Part shown: in pieces, positions 24,494-33,536 of the stretch
Layout of the letters: the number at the start of each line of letters is the position of its first letter
Numbering within the stretch: the stretch's first letter is position 1
Assembly: GCA_011526105.1 (NCBI GenBank)
Contig: WYAZ01000143.1
Span: forward strand, 1-64,000
DNA from: Deltaproteobacteria bacterium
GTDB lineage: Bacteria > Myxococcota > Kuafuiibacteriia > Kuafuiibacteriales > Kuafuiibacteriaceae
Length of the DNA stretch: 64,000 bases
Direction of reading: 5' to 3'
Made by a program: the position numbers and the translations under genes
Notes under the pieces: generated by a model
What the model was told of the DNA's origin: nothing
What the model saw: only the letters and a program-made list of their open reading frames with translations
The model's database searches: none

Positions 24494-26650
24494 ATGAGCT
24501 CGACGCGAGCGCCCGACCGACAGGCGGTGATCCAGGGTCTGGGGCCCGTCCGTCGCTTCGGCCGATATCTCCTGGTGAAGAAACTCGCGGTCGGCGGCAT
24601 GGCCGAGATCTGGCTCGCGCTTCAGGAGTCGGTCGCCGGGTTCAAGCGCTTCGTCGTCGTCAAGAAGATCCTCGGGCATCTCATCGAGCGCGAGGAGTTC
24701 GTGAGCATGTTCCTCGACGAAGCGCGGACCACGGTTCAGCTCAACCATCCCAATATCGTCAAGGTCTATGACCTAGGCGAGGCAGACGGCAGCTACTTCC
24801 TATCGATGGAGTACATCGACGGGGAGACACTCGCAGCCCTCACCCTCCGCGCGGCGCGAAAGCGCACCCCAATCACGCCCGAGCTCGCCGCGCGCATCAT
24901 CGCGGATGCCGCGCGCGCGCTTCACTTCGCGCACACCCTGAAAGGCCACGACGGTCGAAACCTCGCGATCATCCATCGCGACATCTCTCCTCAGAACATT
25001 CTGCTCAGCTACGAGGGCGAAGTGAAGGTGGTGGACTTTGGCATCGCCAAGGTCGCCAGCCAGTCCGAGCACACCCAGGCGGGCATGCTCAAGGGCAAGT
25101 ACAGCTACATGAGCCCGGAGCAGATCCAAGGTCAGCCGCTCGATGGGCGCTCCGACGTTTTTGCGCTGGCGATCACGCTCTACGAACTCGTCACCGGTAC
25201 TCGGCTCTTCAAGCACGATTCCGAGCTGATGATCCTGGAGATGGTCACCAAGCACGAGGTTCCGCCTCCTTCCTCCATCAACCCGATGGTGTCGACGGAG
25301 CTCGATCAGATCATCGCGAAGGGGCTCGCGAAGGACCGCGACCAGCGCTTTGCGAGCGCGGAGGCGTTTCAGGTGGCGTTGGAGGAACACCTCAGCCGTT
25401 CCGAACAGTCGACGGCCGGTCACGATCTCGGCCGCTTGATGCAGCAGCTGTTCGCCGATCACGTCGCGGAGAAGACCCTGATTCGGGAGATCGCGAGCGA
25501 GCCGAACTTCGAGGAGACGTACTCCGAGAGTCCGCCGCCGCGCGCCGCGCCTCGGGCGCCGATCGTGGAGCGTCGCTCCAACCCCTCCCCGGCGCCGTCT
25601 GTGCACCCAAGTCAGTACCCACCTGGATATGGGTCGCAGGGGAGCTACACCGGACCGTTCCCCGTTCCGGGGGGGCATAGCGGCTCGTATTCCTCTCCCG
25701 GCGTCGCCTACCCGGTGCCGGGCGCTCAGCCCAGCAAGCGCAGCGCGGTGCTGCTCACCCTGTTCTCGATCATGCTGCTCTTGGTGCTCGGGCTGGGCAC
25801 ATACCTCATCCTCGTGCCGGGCGGGGTCACCTCTGTGCCCGCCGGCGCGCTCGACATCGTCTCCACGCCGCCGGGCGCGCTGATCTACCTCGACGGCGAA
25901 CGTCCGCGCGGCGTGAGCGGGTTGGCGGTGACGCCCACCAAAGGGGAGTTGAGCCTCCCTTTCGACAAGCGCGTGAAGCTCAGGCTCGAGAAGCCCGGAT
26001 ACAAGGACTACGAGATCGAGGTCACGATGAACGCAGAGCAGGCCGGTCGACCCATCGAAGTCCAGCTCGATGCCCACCCGGTACCGCTCACCATCGATGT
26101 CGATCCAAGCCACGCCGAAGTCGAGATCAAAGTCGACGGCAGGATGCTGGGCAAAGGGGCCGGCCTCGTCGCGTCCGTGCAGCCCGAGGTCGAGCATGAG
26201 GTGACCGTCGCGCTCGAGGGCTACGAGTGCGAGAGCATGAAGTCGAAGATCGCCGCCGGCTCATCGGGCCGGATGGTCGTGCCCTGCCGGGAGAAGCGGG
26301 TCGTTTCAGGCAACGAGAAGACACTCACGCGGCGCGACCCCAAAGAGGTGAACAAGGTCCGCGAGCCACGGCCGCCACGTGAGCCGCGCGAGACCGCGGC
26401 CTCGACTGCGTGTGTCCCGGATGACAGCCGGCCTTCGGGTGCAGTCTTCAATACGAAGCCCGTGAGCGAGGTCTTTTTTCGCGGCAGAAGGTTGGGTGAG
26501 ACTCCGCTCAAGCAAATGAAGCTTCCCTCGGGCTGCCTCGAGATCACCTATCAGAATCCGGTGAACAAAAAGAAGGTGGTCAAGCGCTACATTCATGCGC
26601 CCAACCGACTGGACTATCGCTACAACGAGACGATCGCGGAGCTCGAGTAG
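24494..26650 (+). CDS. Hanks-type serine/threonine kinase with PEGA domains
   Basis: A 718-residue membrane kinase with all catalytic residues. The glycine-rich loop is LAVGGMAEIW (31-40), VVVKK carries the ATP-binding lysine (57 or 58), HRDISPQN is at 161-168, DFG at 181-183, and YMSPEQIQG follows. A Pro/Ser/Gly-rich linker spans 340-415 and one membrane helix spans 417-441. The periplasmic part has a PEGA domain (LDIVSTPPGALIYLDGERP, then LRLEKPGYKDY), a second degenerate repeat, and a C-terminal Cys-containing copy (NTKPVSEVFFRGRRLGETPL). PEGA domains are common in myxobacterial kinases and may bind envelope material. It begins 40 bases after tRNA-Phe and ends in a long inverted repeat shared with the convergent lipoprotein gene. 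Confidence 0.95.
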   Translation: MSSTRAPDRQAVIQGLGPVRRFGRYLLVKKLAVGGMAEIWLALQESVAGFKRFVVVKKILGHLIEREEFVSMFLDEARTTVQLNHPNIVKVYDLGEADGSYFLSMEYIDGETLAALTLRAARKRTPITPELAARIIADAARALHFAHTLKGHDGRNLAIIHRDISPQNILLSYEGEVKVVDFGIAKVASQSEHTQAGMLKGKYSYMSPEQIQGQPLDGRSDVFALAITLYELVTGTRLFKHDSELMILEMVTKHEVPPPSSINPMVSTELDQIIAKGLAKDRDQRFASAEAFQVALEEHLSRSEQSTAGHDLGRLMQQLFADHVAEKTLIREIASEPNFEETYSESPPPRAAPRAPIVERRSNPSPAPSVHPSQYPPGYGSQGSYTGPFPVPGGHSGSYSSPGVAYPVPGAQPSKRSAVLLTLFSIMLLLVLGLGTYLILVPGGVTSVPAGALDIVSTPPGALIYLDGERPRGVSGLAVTPTKGELSLPFDKRVKLRLEKPGYKDYEIEVTMNAEQAGRPIEVQLDAHPVPLTIDVDPSHAEVEIKVDGRMLGKGAGLVASVQPEVEHEVTVALEGYECESMKSKIAAGSSGRMVVPCREKRVVSGNEKTLTRRDPKEVNKVREPRPPREPRETAASTACVPDDSRPSGAVFNTKPVSEVFFRGRRLGETPLKQMKLPSGCLEITYQNPVNKKKVVKRYIHAPNRLDYRYNETIAELE

Positions 26651-26735
26651 AGCTCATCTCGAGACCTCCGACCGAGCGAGACGGCCGACGCGGATCGGCC
26701 GAAATCGCGACCGAGGAGGTTTTGAGATGAGCTCT
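26649..26735. terminator. Long inverted repeat between convergent genes
   Basis: AGAGCTCATCTC (26649-26660) pairs perfectly with GAGATGAGCTCT (26724-26735). Inside it ACCTCC (26664-26669) pairs with GGAGGT (26715-26720), and an inner GGCCGA/TCGGCC hairpin can form at 26683-26700. It fills the 90 bases between two genes that face each other, so it may end transcription from both sides. There is no long T-run on either strand, and it could instead be an RNase-resistant 3' structure. Confidence 0.7.
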
Positions 26736-26740
26736 CGGCC

Positions 26741-28177
26741 TCACTTCGGTACCAGGAAGGTGACCGCCTGCGATACGCCGCCCAAGCTCGCGCCCGTGAG
26801 AAGAAATCCCTCTCGAAAAGGCACGATGAAGTGCAGCGTGCTCGGCCCTCGGAGGCCCTTGTAGCCCATCGCGTCGAGCGGGCAGTAGCCTTCGGGATGC
26901 GAGTAGAAGTTGAACAGCCCGGTACCGCCCGCCATCACAAAGCCATCGGCGGCGGGGGCGACCGCGTAGGCAACCTGAGTGAAGCGACTGGGGCCGAGCG
27001 ACGCCCACGAGCCCAGACCCTCGTCATAGCGCTGGATCTCACCGTCGGTCATACCGACGAGGACGCCCAGGCCGTCGATCTCGGCCAAGGCCGAGAGTCC
27101 GATCGCCGCGACCCCTTCGAGCGAACGGTCGATCATCGGATCCAAGAAGGCCCCGCCTTCGAACCGAAGTCGAACCACCTTGCGCTCCGTGGCCTTCACC
27201 GCCCAGACCTCGTTCTCGCCGCGGGCCAAGAGCTCTCCGGTCAACACGCCGCGCCCCGTCCCGCGCTCGAAGCTAAAGATGGGCTCTGGGCGCCATTGTA
27301 CGCCCGAGGTTCCGGTGCGAGCGCCGACGTAGATGTCCCCGAAACCGTCCATCATCCAGAACGCGTTCCGGGTGACGCGCAGCCAGTATGGATCGAGGCC
27401 GGGCCAAAGGCCTGGTGCAAACTCCCGACCGGAGACGCTCGCTTCATCAAGGGTCAGACGGAAGAGCTCGCCGCCGATGCCAGCGAACCAGATCTGGCCG
27501 TCCGCATCGAGCGTGAGCGCGCGTAGCCTCAGTGTGTCCGGGACATCGATCGATCGAACCTCGAGTTCACCTCCCAGCCACTCGATCACGTAGAGCCGTT
27601 GTTCCATCACTTCGGCGTTGCCGACGTAGAGCTTCGAGGTACCGGCGAGCACTTCCGTCTCGTTCAGCCGAACCATGAAGCGTACGTCCGTGGTTGCGCC
27701 GACGAGCTCCACTTGTGAAAACTCGAGCTCTGGACAGAAGGAGAAGGGATCTGGGTTGCGCACGAGCAGAGGGCGAAAGCGGTCGGGAGCCTCGGTCGAG
27801 CGCGACCACCGGACTCCCGAATCACTCGTTCCCGGCCGAGACAGGATGGCGTCGGCTTCGAGACGCAGCGGATGAAGCTCATGGGGGGGAGCCGGCTCGA
27901 GAACGCCAGGCCCGAGGCCGAGCAGACTGAGGTCTTTCTCGAACAGAAGGGCGTGTGTCTCCCAGGGCTCACCGGCTTCGACGGTGATGCTGGATCGAAG
28001 TGCAGATGCGCCCACCTCGAGGTCGGCCGCGAGCAGATCGTGGCCGGACTCCGCTTCGATGGAGAGCACCATGCTCGCGAAGCCGGCGGTGTCAGGATAG
28101 GGGATGAAGATGAGGTCCGACTCGATGCAGGCGACGGTCACGAGGCTCATCGAGCAGCTCAGCAGGCGTCGGCCCAT
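26741..28177 (-). CDS. Secreted lipoprotein with propeller-like repeats (lipoprotein set A)
   Basis: A 478-residue protein opening MGRRLLSCSMSLVTVAC, with Cys17 as a slightly atypical lipidation site. The body has repeats of the form GQIWFAGIGGELFRLTLDE and GLGVLVGMTDGEIQRYDEGLG, the blade pattern of beta-propeller proteins. Its N-terminal part (residues 30-110) has the pattern of one domain shared with the lipoproteins at 52649 and 54284 in this window, so the three may be paralogues. No catalytic residue is seen. Its likely role is a surface-exposed interaction protein. It is convergent with the kinase gene across the inverted repeat. Confidence 0.7.
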   Translation of the reverse strand: MGRRLLSCSMSLVTVACIESDLIFIPYPDTAGFASMVLSIEAESGHDLLAADLEVGASALRSSITVEAGEPWETHALLFEKDLSLLGLGPGVLEPAPPHELHPLRLEADAILSRPGTSDSGVRWSRSTEAPDRFRPLLVRNPDPFSFCPELEFSQVELVGATTDVRFMVRLNETEVLAGTSKLYVGNAEVMEQRLYVIEWLGGELEVRSIDVPDTLRLRALTLDADGQIWFAGIGGELFRLTLDEASVSGREFAPGLWPGLDPYWLRVTRNAFWMMDGFGDIYVGARTGTSGVQWRPEPIFSFERGTGRGVLTGELLARGENEVWAVKATERKVVRLRFEGGAFLDPMIDRSLEGVAAIGLSALAEIDGLGVLVGMTDGEIQRYDEGLGSWASLGPSRFTQVAYAVAPAADGFVMAGGTGLFNFYSHPEGYCPLDAMGYKGLRGPSTLHFIVPFREGFLLTGASLGGVSQAVTFLVPK

Positions 28178-28293
28178 TCTCGGCAGTCTAGCACCGTTTC
28201 CGATGGAGTCGTTTGCCTCGATGGCCCCGGTGTGCTCGGAATCCGGCGCCCGTGGGATGGTCTATCGAGCCCTCATCGATTAGTTCTCTGGAG

Positions 28294-29517
28294 ATGTCGT
28301 CGGCGCTTCGCTCGCTCCTACTGCTCTCGGCCGTCGCGCTCGTCGGCTGTGACGGTGTCGCAACACTTGCCCCCGAGCTGGACGCGAGGCCGGTCTTCGC
28401 CGACGCGGATCCGCTTCGTCCCGACGCTGGCGACTCGAGCTCGCCAGCACCGGACGCAGAGAGCGCCGACCTCGGCTTGGATGCGGGCGATTCGAGCGCG
28501 CTCGATGCGGCGCCCTACGCGGACGCCGCGGACGTGGGCACCGCGACCGTCGCGGATGCAGGGCCCTCCGACGCGGGCTCGACGGACACCGGGCGCACCC
28601 CCATCGCGCTTCGCGTGCTCACCTTCAACACCGGAACGACCGGGGGCGCGCGCCATGATCTGCCACCCGACGACGGCTACGGCTCGGCCCAGGCCAATCT
28701 TTGCGACCAGTACTACGGCAACGGCCTGTCTTGGGTGCCGGTCATGGACGACACGCGCGACTTCTTGGCGCGCACGGATCCCGACGTCGTGGTGTTTCAA
28801 GAGATCTTTCACCCCGAGGAGTGCGCGAAGATCCCGATGAGCGCGTACCCCGGCTTCTATTGCGAGACCTGGTCGTCCGGAGAGCCGACCGTGGCTCAGT
28901 ACGTGCTCGGCCCCAACTGGCAGGTCATGTGCAACCTCGGCAAGCCGGACAAGTGCGCGGCGGTTCATCGCCGCGTGGGCACCTTCCAAGGCTGCAGCCT
29001 AGACTTCTGCATCGAGGGGATGGCGGGCGGGCGGGTGCCCAACTGTGGCGGTGGGTCTCGCGTGGGTCGCGGCGTGATCGACCTCGTCGACGGGCGGACG
29101 GTCACGCTCGTAAACTTCCATGGTTCCTCCGGCGTGACCGGATCCGATCTGGCGTGCCGAGAGGCTCAGATCGAACAGGTCTTCATCGATCTCGGCGACG
29201 GGCAACCTGGCGCCAACGGGCTGCGCAACCTTATCATGGGCGACCTCAACGCCGACCCGGTGCGCCAGGCGCTCATCGATTCGAGCGCCCGCCGATGGGG
29301 AGATTTCGTGGGTGACACGCTGCCCTTTCACTTCATCAGCGACGTGGGCCGAAATGCAGCGCCCACGTACGCGAGCTTCTTCAACATCGATCACGTGATC
29401 AGCGACGTGTTCGTAGGGAGTTGCTTTGTCCCCGGGGTCACCATGGGGCAGCCGGAGGTGTCCGTGATTACGTTCTTCGATCACAAGCCGATCGTTTGTG
29501 ATATTCGAGCGGACTAA
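28294..29517 (+). CDS. Lipoprotein of the endonuclease/exonuclease/phosphatase family
   Basis: A 407-residue protein. The signal ends LLLLSAVALVGC (Cys19), followed by an Asp/Ala/Ser-rich spacer to about residue 100. The catalytic domain has the complete metal-phosphodiesterase set in order: RVLTFNTG (Asn), VFQEIF (Glu), IMGDLNADP (Asp and Asn) and FFDHKPIVCDI (Asp-His). This family covers DNase I-like nucleases, sphingomyelinases and inositol phosphatases; a secreted, surface-held form suits extracellular DNA or phospholipid turnover. It has about ten cysteines, suggesting disulfides. It is divergent from the propeller lipoprotein. Confidence 0.88.
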   Translation: MSSALRSLLLLSAVALVGCDGVATLAPELDARPVFADADPLRPDAGDSSSPAPDAESADLGLDAGDSSALDAAPYADAADVGTATVADAGPSDAGSTDTGRTPIALRVLTFNTGTTGGARHDLPPDDGYGSAQANLCDQYYGNGLSWVPVMDDTRDFLARTDPDVVVFQEIFHPEECAKIPMSAYPGFYCETWSSGEPTVAQYVLGPNWQVMCNLGKPDKCAAVHRRVGTFQGCSLDFCIEGMAGGRVPNCGGGSRVGRGVIDLVDGRTVTLVNFHGSSGVTGSDLACREAQIEQVFIDLGDGQPGANGLRNLIMGDLNADPVRQALIDSSARRWGDFVGDTLPFHFISDVGRNAAPTYASFFNIDHVISDVFVGSCFVPGVTMGQPEVSVITFFDHKPIVCDIRAD

Positions 29518-29536
29518 GGGGGCTTCGAACGTAAAG

Positions 29537-32503
29537 ATGCTGACTCCAGCAGAAGCGATAGGCCTGCGCGGAAAGGCCATCGATGGCCGACTCCGACGCG
29601 CGGTGGCGCGGATATCCGCCACCCGGCTCTCACGTCTCGCGGACAGGCTCCGAGAGGACGCCTGGAAGAACCACATCATCTACGACCGGGACGGCGCATC
29701 GGAGCCGGTTCGCATCATGCTGAGACCGCTCGCGGCGACGCACGACCAATTGGTCTACGTGCACCACGTGTGTTCGGTGATGACGGATGCGCTGAGGCGA
29801 GTGACCGATCTGTGTCGCGAAGACGCCGAGGTGCGGGCCCTGTTCGCGCTCGATCCGGCCGAGGAGCGATGGTTTCGCGAGCTCTGGACACGAGGGGCCA
29901 GTCGGCACAACCCCATCTACGGCCGGCTCGATGCGGTGTGTGACTTCTCCAGCGCCAGCTGGCGCGACACGCTCGCGTTCTTGGAGCCGAACCTCTCCGG
30001 CGTGGGCGGCATCCATTATGCGCCAGTCATCGAGCAGCTCGTCATGCGAGACCTCGTTCCCGAGATACGGAGGCAAGACCGAGGCCTGCACCTCGAGCTC
30101 CCGAGGGACCAACGTGAGCTCTTCATCCAGGCGCTCATCGAGCACGGGGAGGCCATCGGGCGTCCTTTGAAGACGCTGGCCTTCGTCGAACCCAAGTACG
30201 AGCAGTCCGGGCCCGATGAGCAGCGTTCACTCGCTCAGTTCATCCAGGAGAAGTACGGGATTGAGGTCGTGCATCTCGACCCGCACGAGCTGTCGATCAG
30301 CGGGTCCGAAGTCATGGGGGAGGGCCGGGTGGTCGATCTGGCCTATCGTGACTACGAGCTCCCGGACCTCCTCGCGCTCGAGCGGGAGTCGAGCCAGGCC
30401 ATCGAGCCCATGCGACGGCTCTTTCGCGAGAACCGCATGGTCTCCTCGCTCGCAGGGGATCTCGACCACAAGAGCGGCTTTGAGCTCTTGACCGATCCCG
30501 TTCTGGTCGCCCGCCACTTCAGCCCCGAGGAGCGCAAGGTCTTCGAGTCGCACGTGCTGTGGACCCGCATCTTGAGCCACCGAACGACGACGTCGTGGGA
30601 CGGAACGGAGGTGGATCTCGTCGCGTTCGCGCACGCCCACCGCGAGTCCTTGGTGTTGAAGCCGAACCGAGGTTTTGGTGGCAGAGGGGTCTACCTCGGA
30701 GCATCGACGGCGGAGGAGGAGTGGTCTCGCCTCCTCGACGAGGCCTTGGCGGGCGCTGCGGATCCGCATCAGCAGTCTGTGTTGCAGCGCTCGGCTCCGC
30801 TGCCGGTGTTCGAGTTCCCGACGCTCACCGACGAAGGGAGCATCACCGAGGAGCCCTTCTACACGGTCATGGGCTTCACCCCGACCGACCACGGCCTTGG
30901 GGTCATCTGCCGGGTCTCCCAGAAGCAGGTCGTCAACGTCGCCAAGCGGGGCGGCATCGCGGCCCTGCTCGTGGCTCGAGACATCGAGCCCGCGCAAGAA
31001 GAACGCTCGAGCCGAATCCGGACGGGTGGGGCCCTCGAGACCTTCCGTTCGAGGGTGTCCACGCTGCGCGACCTCGAGGCCACCATCGGCCTCCTCGGCT
31101 GGGACGAAGAGACCTACCTGCCGGAGCTCGCGCATGCTCAGCGCGGCGAGCAGCTCGCTACGCTCGAAGCCGCTCGTCACGCCCTGCTTCTCGACGCCGA
31201 GCTCTTCGATGTCGCCTCGGAGCTGGCGCAGACTCGACCGGAAGACGCACGCGTTCAACGCGAGGTGAGCCTACTGCTCAGGCAACACCGAATCGCACGC
31301 GCGCTGCCCGGCAGCCTCGTCAAGGCGTTCGCCCGTGCGCGCTCGCGGACGCTTCTGGCGTGGGAAGAAGCTCGCGCCAAGGACGACTACCATCATTTTC
31401 TCTATCCGTTCAGCGAGCTTCTGGGCCTCGTTCGAGAGCGCGGGCAGGCGATGAGTCTGAACGGTGAGGCCTATGACGGTTTGCTCGATGAGTACGAGCC
31501 GGGGCTCACTCGTGCGCGACTCGAGCCGATGCTCATGCTGCTCGCGCGCGAACTCGCTCCGATCATCGAAGCAGCCAAGTCACGAACGCCCGCTTCGAGT
31601 GTGCATGGTGGCCAGAGCTTTTCGGTCGAGGCTCAGCGCAGCCTCGCCGAGGCACTGCTTCGCTCCATGGGTTTCGACTTTCGACGCGGTCGACTCGACG
31701 TCTCTTCGCATCCTTTCACCTTGATCGCGGGCACACACGATGTTCGGATGACGCTGCGCTTCGACCCATCCGACTTCACCTCCGCGCTCTTCGCTGCGCT
31801 CCACGAGGGTGGACATGGTCTCTACGACCAGGGGTTTGGACCCGATCTCGCTGGGACGCTGCTCGCAGACTCTCCGTCCACGAGCCTCCATGAAGCTCAA
31901 GCCAGGCTTTGGGAGAATCACGTGGGTCGATCGGCTTCGTTCTGGCGCGGCTTCTTGCCCGTGGCGCAGCGCTGCTTGGGATCTGCGCTCGAGGGCGTCG
32001 ATGCCGAGGCCCTATGCCAGAGCGTCAACGTCGTGAGGCCCAGCCTGCAGCGCGTAGGCGCAGACGAGCTCACCTACAGCCTTCACATCGTTCTGCGCTC
32101 CGAGCTCGAGTGGGCCCTGCTCACCGAGGATCTTCTTCCGGCGGATCTGCCGGCGGCGTGGCGCGAACGGTCCCGTCGTTATCTCGGCATCGAGCCCTCG
32201 ACCGATGTGGAGGGCTGCCTTCAGGACGTGCATTGGGCGCTGGGGTCCCTCGGCTACTTTCCGAGCTATACTCTCGGAGATCTCTACGCGGCCATGTTCT
32301 GGGAGCGGCTCGAGCAGGATCTGCCGAATGTACACGAGGCGCTCTCTCAGGGTGATCTCCAGACCGTGACCTCTTGGCTGCGGCGCTGGCTTCACACCCC
32401 AGGCAGCGAGCGAGATGCGGCCAGCACGGTTTCGGCGCTGACCGGACAGGCCCTCAGCACCAAGAGCTTCCTCGACTATGCGCGGCGGAAGTTCTCCTGC
32501 TGA
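29537..32503 (+). CDS. Fusion of circularly permuted ATP-grasp ligase and M32 carboxypeptidase
   Basis: A 988-residue protein with two full enzyme domains. Residues 1-500 match circularly permuted ATP-grasp ligases of the glutathionylspermidine-synthase type: YVHHVCSVMTDALRRVT near the start, then VVHLDPHEL, and SLVLKPNRGFGGRGVYLG, the typical nucleotide loop. Residues about 505-988 are a complete M32 (Taq-type) zinc carboxypeptidase, opening LRDLEATIGLLGWDEETYLP. Its HEGGH is at 756-760 and a third ligand Glu lies near 786 in HEAQARLWEN, the same spacing as in Thermus carboxypeptidase. One half would join an amine to a carboxylate and the other would clip C-terminal residues, so it may make and unmake one peptide product. 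The start at 29537 was preferred because an earlier frame at 29498 overlaps the previous gene. Confidence 0.88.
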   Translation: MLTPAEAIGLRGKAIDGRLRRAVARISATRLSRLADRLREDAWKNHIIYDRDGASEPVRIMLRPLAATHDQLVYVHHVCSVMTDALRRVTDLCREDAEVRALFALDPAEERWFRELWTRGASRHNPIYGRLDAVCDFSSASWRDTLAFLEPNLSGVGGIHYAPVIEQLVMRDLVPEIRRQDRGLHLELPRDQRELFIQALIEHGEAIGRPLKTLAFVEPKYEQSGPDEQRSLAQFIQEKYGIEVVHLDPHELSISGSEVMGEGRVVDLAYRDYELPDLLALERESSQAIEPMRRLFRENRMVSSLAGDLDHKSGFELLTDPVLVARHFSPEERKVFESHVLWTRILSHRTTTSWDGTEVDLVAFAHAHRESLVLKPNRGFGGRGVYLGASTAEEEWSRLLDEALAGAADPHQQSVLQRSAPLPVFEFPTLTDEGSITEEPFYTVMGFTPTDHGLGVICRVSQKQVVNVAKRGGIAALLVARDIEPAQEERSSRIRTGGALETFRSRVSTLRDLEATIGLLGWDEETYLPELAHAQRGEQLATLEAARHALLLDAELFDVASELAQTRPEDARVQREVSLLLRQHRIARALPGSLVKAFARARSRTLLAWEEARAKDDYHHFLYPFSELLGLVRERGQAMSLNGEAYDGLLDEYEPGLTRARLEPMLMLLARELAPIIEAAKSRTPASSVHGGQSFSVEAQRSLAEALLRSMGFDFRRGRLDVSSHPFTLIAGTHDVRMTLRFDPSDFTSALFAALHEGGHGLYDQGFGPDLAGTLLADSPSTSLHEAQARLWENHVGRSASFWRGFLPVAQRCLGSALEGVDAEALCQSVNVVRPSLQRVGADELTYSLHIVLRSELEWALLTEDLLPADLPAAWRERSRRYLGIEPSTDVEGCLQDVHWALGSLGYFPSYTLGDLYAAMFWERLEQDLPNVHEALSQGDLQTVTSWLRRWLHTPGSERDAASTVSALTGQALSTKSFLDYARRKFSC

Positions 32504-32504
32504 G

Positions 32505-33536
32505 CTACCAGCCTGAGGTTCCGCTCGGGCCTCGCCCGCCGCGGGCACTGAGCGAATAGTCGCCGTCGGGGAGGGGCTCATCATCGCAGTCTCCGCTCGG
32601 GGTGCTGCTCTTCAGATGATCCACCTTGTCCTCGAGGACCACGACGTGCCCGGCCTGCCCTGAAGCCATCTGTTCGCCGCCCGAGACCTCCCCCGGCGTG
32701 GTCTCGGTGAGCTCGAGCAGCGCGGCGTTCATCGCTCGAACGGCGTCCTCGGTGAACCAGCGAGCGGCCGGGATGCCGAGCACGACCTGGAGGCTCTCGC
32801 TCAGCTCGAAACCGGCCTGCAGCTCGACGGAGTCCGTGCCTCGGAGTTCGAAGGAGACATGCGCTGTTTCTTCGGTCTCTTGGGAGAGACCTTGGCAACG
32901 CTGATCGGGCGCGCAGTCAGCGGGCTCTCCATCGGGGTCGACCGCGCCTTCGCCGGTGGGGGCGGCGGGCTCTCCATCGGGGTCGACCGCGCCTTCGCCG
33001 GTGGGGGCGGCGGGCTCTCCATCGGGGTCGACCGCGCCTTCACCTTGGGACCGGTCCGCCAAGAGGGAATGCGTGCGTCGCTCGTCGGGGTCAGGAGCCG
33101 TCGTCGCGTACAGCCGGCCGCGCACGACGACGGAGGCGCCTTCGAGTTCGCTGGCGGGACTGATGCGGATGTACACCGCGAGGTCTTCCCGTCGCAGATG
33201 TTCCGGGAAGGCGAACTCGATCTGGTCCTGCATCTCGCGCGTGAGAGACACGATCTGTGCATCCTCGATGAGGCGGATGCCGCCGGTGGGGATGCGGGGG
33301 TCGAGCCCCAAGAGACGCACGTCCGAGACCTGAATCACGATCTCATCCACGACCACGCGCTCTGCGAACGAAGCATCCACGACGTCGTCGAAGTTCAGAA
33401 CCGGAACGAGGCCTACCAGAGCCTCGCTCGATTGAGAGGAGCGGGTGTGGATCTCTGCGCTGAGGCCAGAGTCGTCGACGCCACAAGCGACCGAGAGAGC
33501 AGGGAGCAGCAGCCCCATCAAGACTAGACGTTTCAT
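32505..33536 (-). CDS. Lipoprotein with tandem 15-residue repeats
   Basis: A 343-residue protein with signal MKRLVLMGLLLPALSVAC (Cys18). A globular region (residues 40-150) is followed by three near-identical repeats of GEGAVDPDGEPAAPT, ending in a Cys-bearing version. After that comes a conserved-looking beta-rich segment (VELQAGFELSESLQVVLGIP, then WFTEDAVRAMNAALLELTE) and a Gly/Ser tail. No family is recognised. Its start codon ATG overlaps the stop of the giant sigma-54 activator as ATGA, so it is translated with that regulator and may be its output or its signal source. Confidence 0.8.
   Translation of the reverse strand: MKRLVLMGLLLPALSVACGVDDSGLSAEIHTRSSQSSEALVGLVPVLNFDDVVDASFAERVVVDEIVIQVSDVRLLGLDPRIPTGGIRLIEDAQIVSLTREMQDQIEFAFPEHLRREDLAVYIRISPASELEGASVVVRGRLYATTAPDPDERRTHSLLADRSQGEGAVDPDGEPAAPTGEGAVDPDGEPAAPTGEGAVDPDGEPADCAPDQRCQGLSQETEETAHVSFELRGTDSVELQAGFELSESLQVVLGIPAARWFTEDAVRAMNAALLELTETTPGEVSGGEQMASGQAGHVVVLEDKVDHLKSSTPSGDCDDEPLPDGDYSLSARGGRGPSGTSGW
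32922..33041 (-). repeat. 45-base tandem repeat in a lipoprotein gene
   Basis: Copies begin at 32922, 32967 and 33012. The unit is identical over 45 bases except at the end of the third, partial copy. It encodes GEGAVDPDGEPAAPT. Near-identity at the DNA level suggests recent slippage, and copy number may vary. Confidence 0.9.

Noticed and set aside
22336-24600. An open frame extending the TonB-receptor-like protein upstream by 116 codons
   Set aside because: It runs through the tRNA-Phe gene and has no signal peptide there; the ATG at 24252 has one.
24800-26197. A 465-codon frame opposite the active PEGA kinase
   Set aside because: A composition-driven shadow of a gene with a complete kinase domain and strong motifs.
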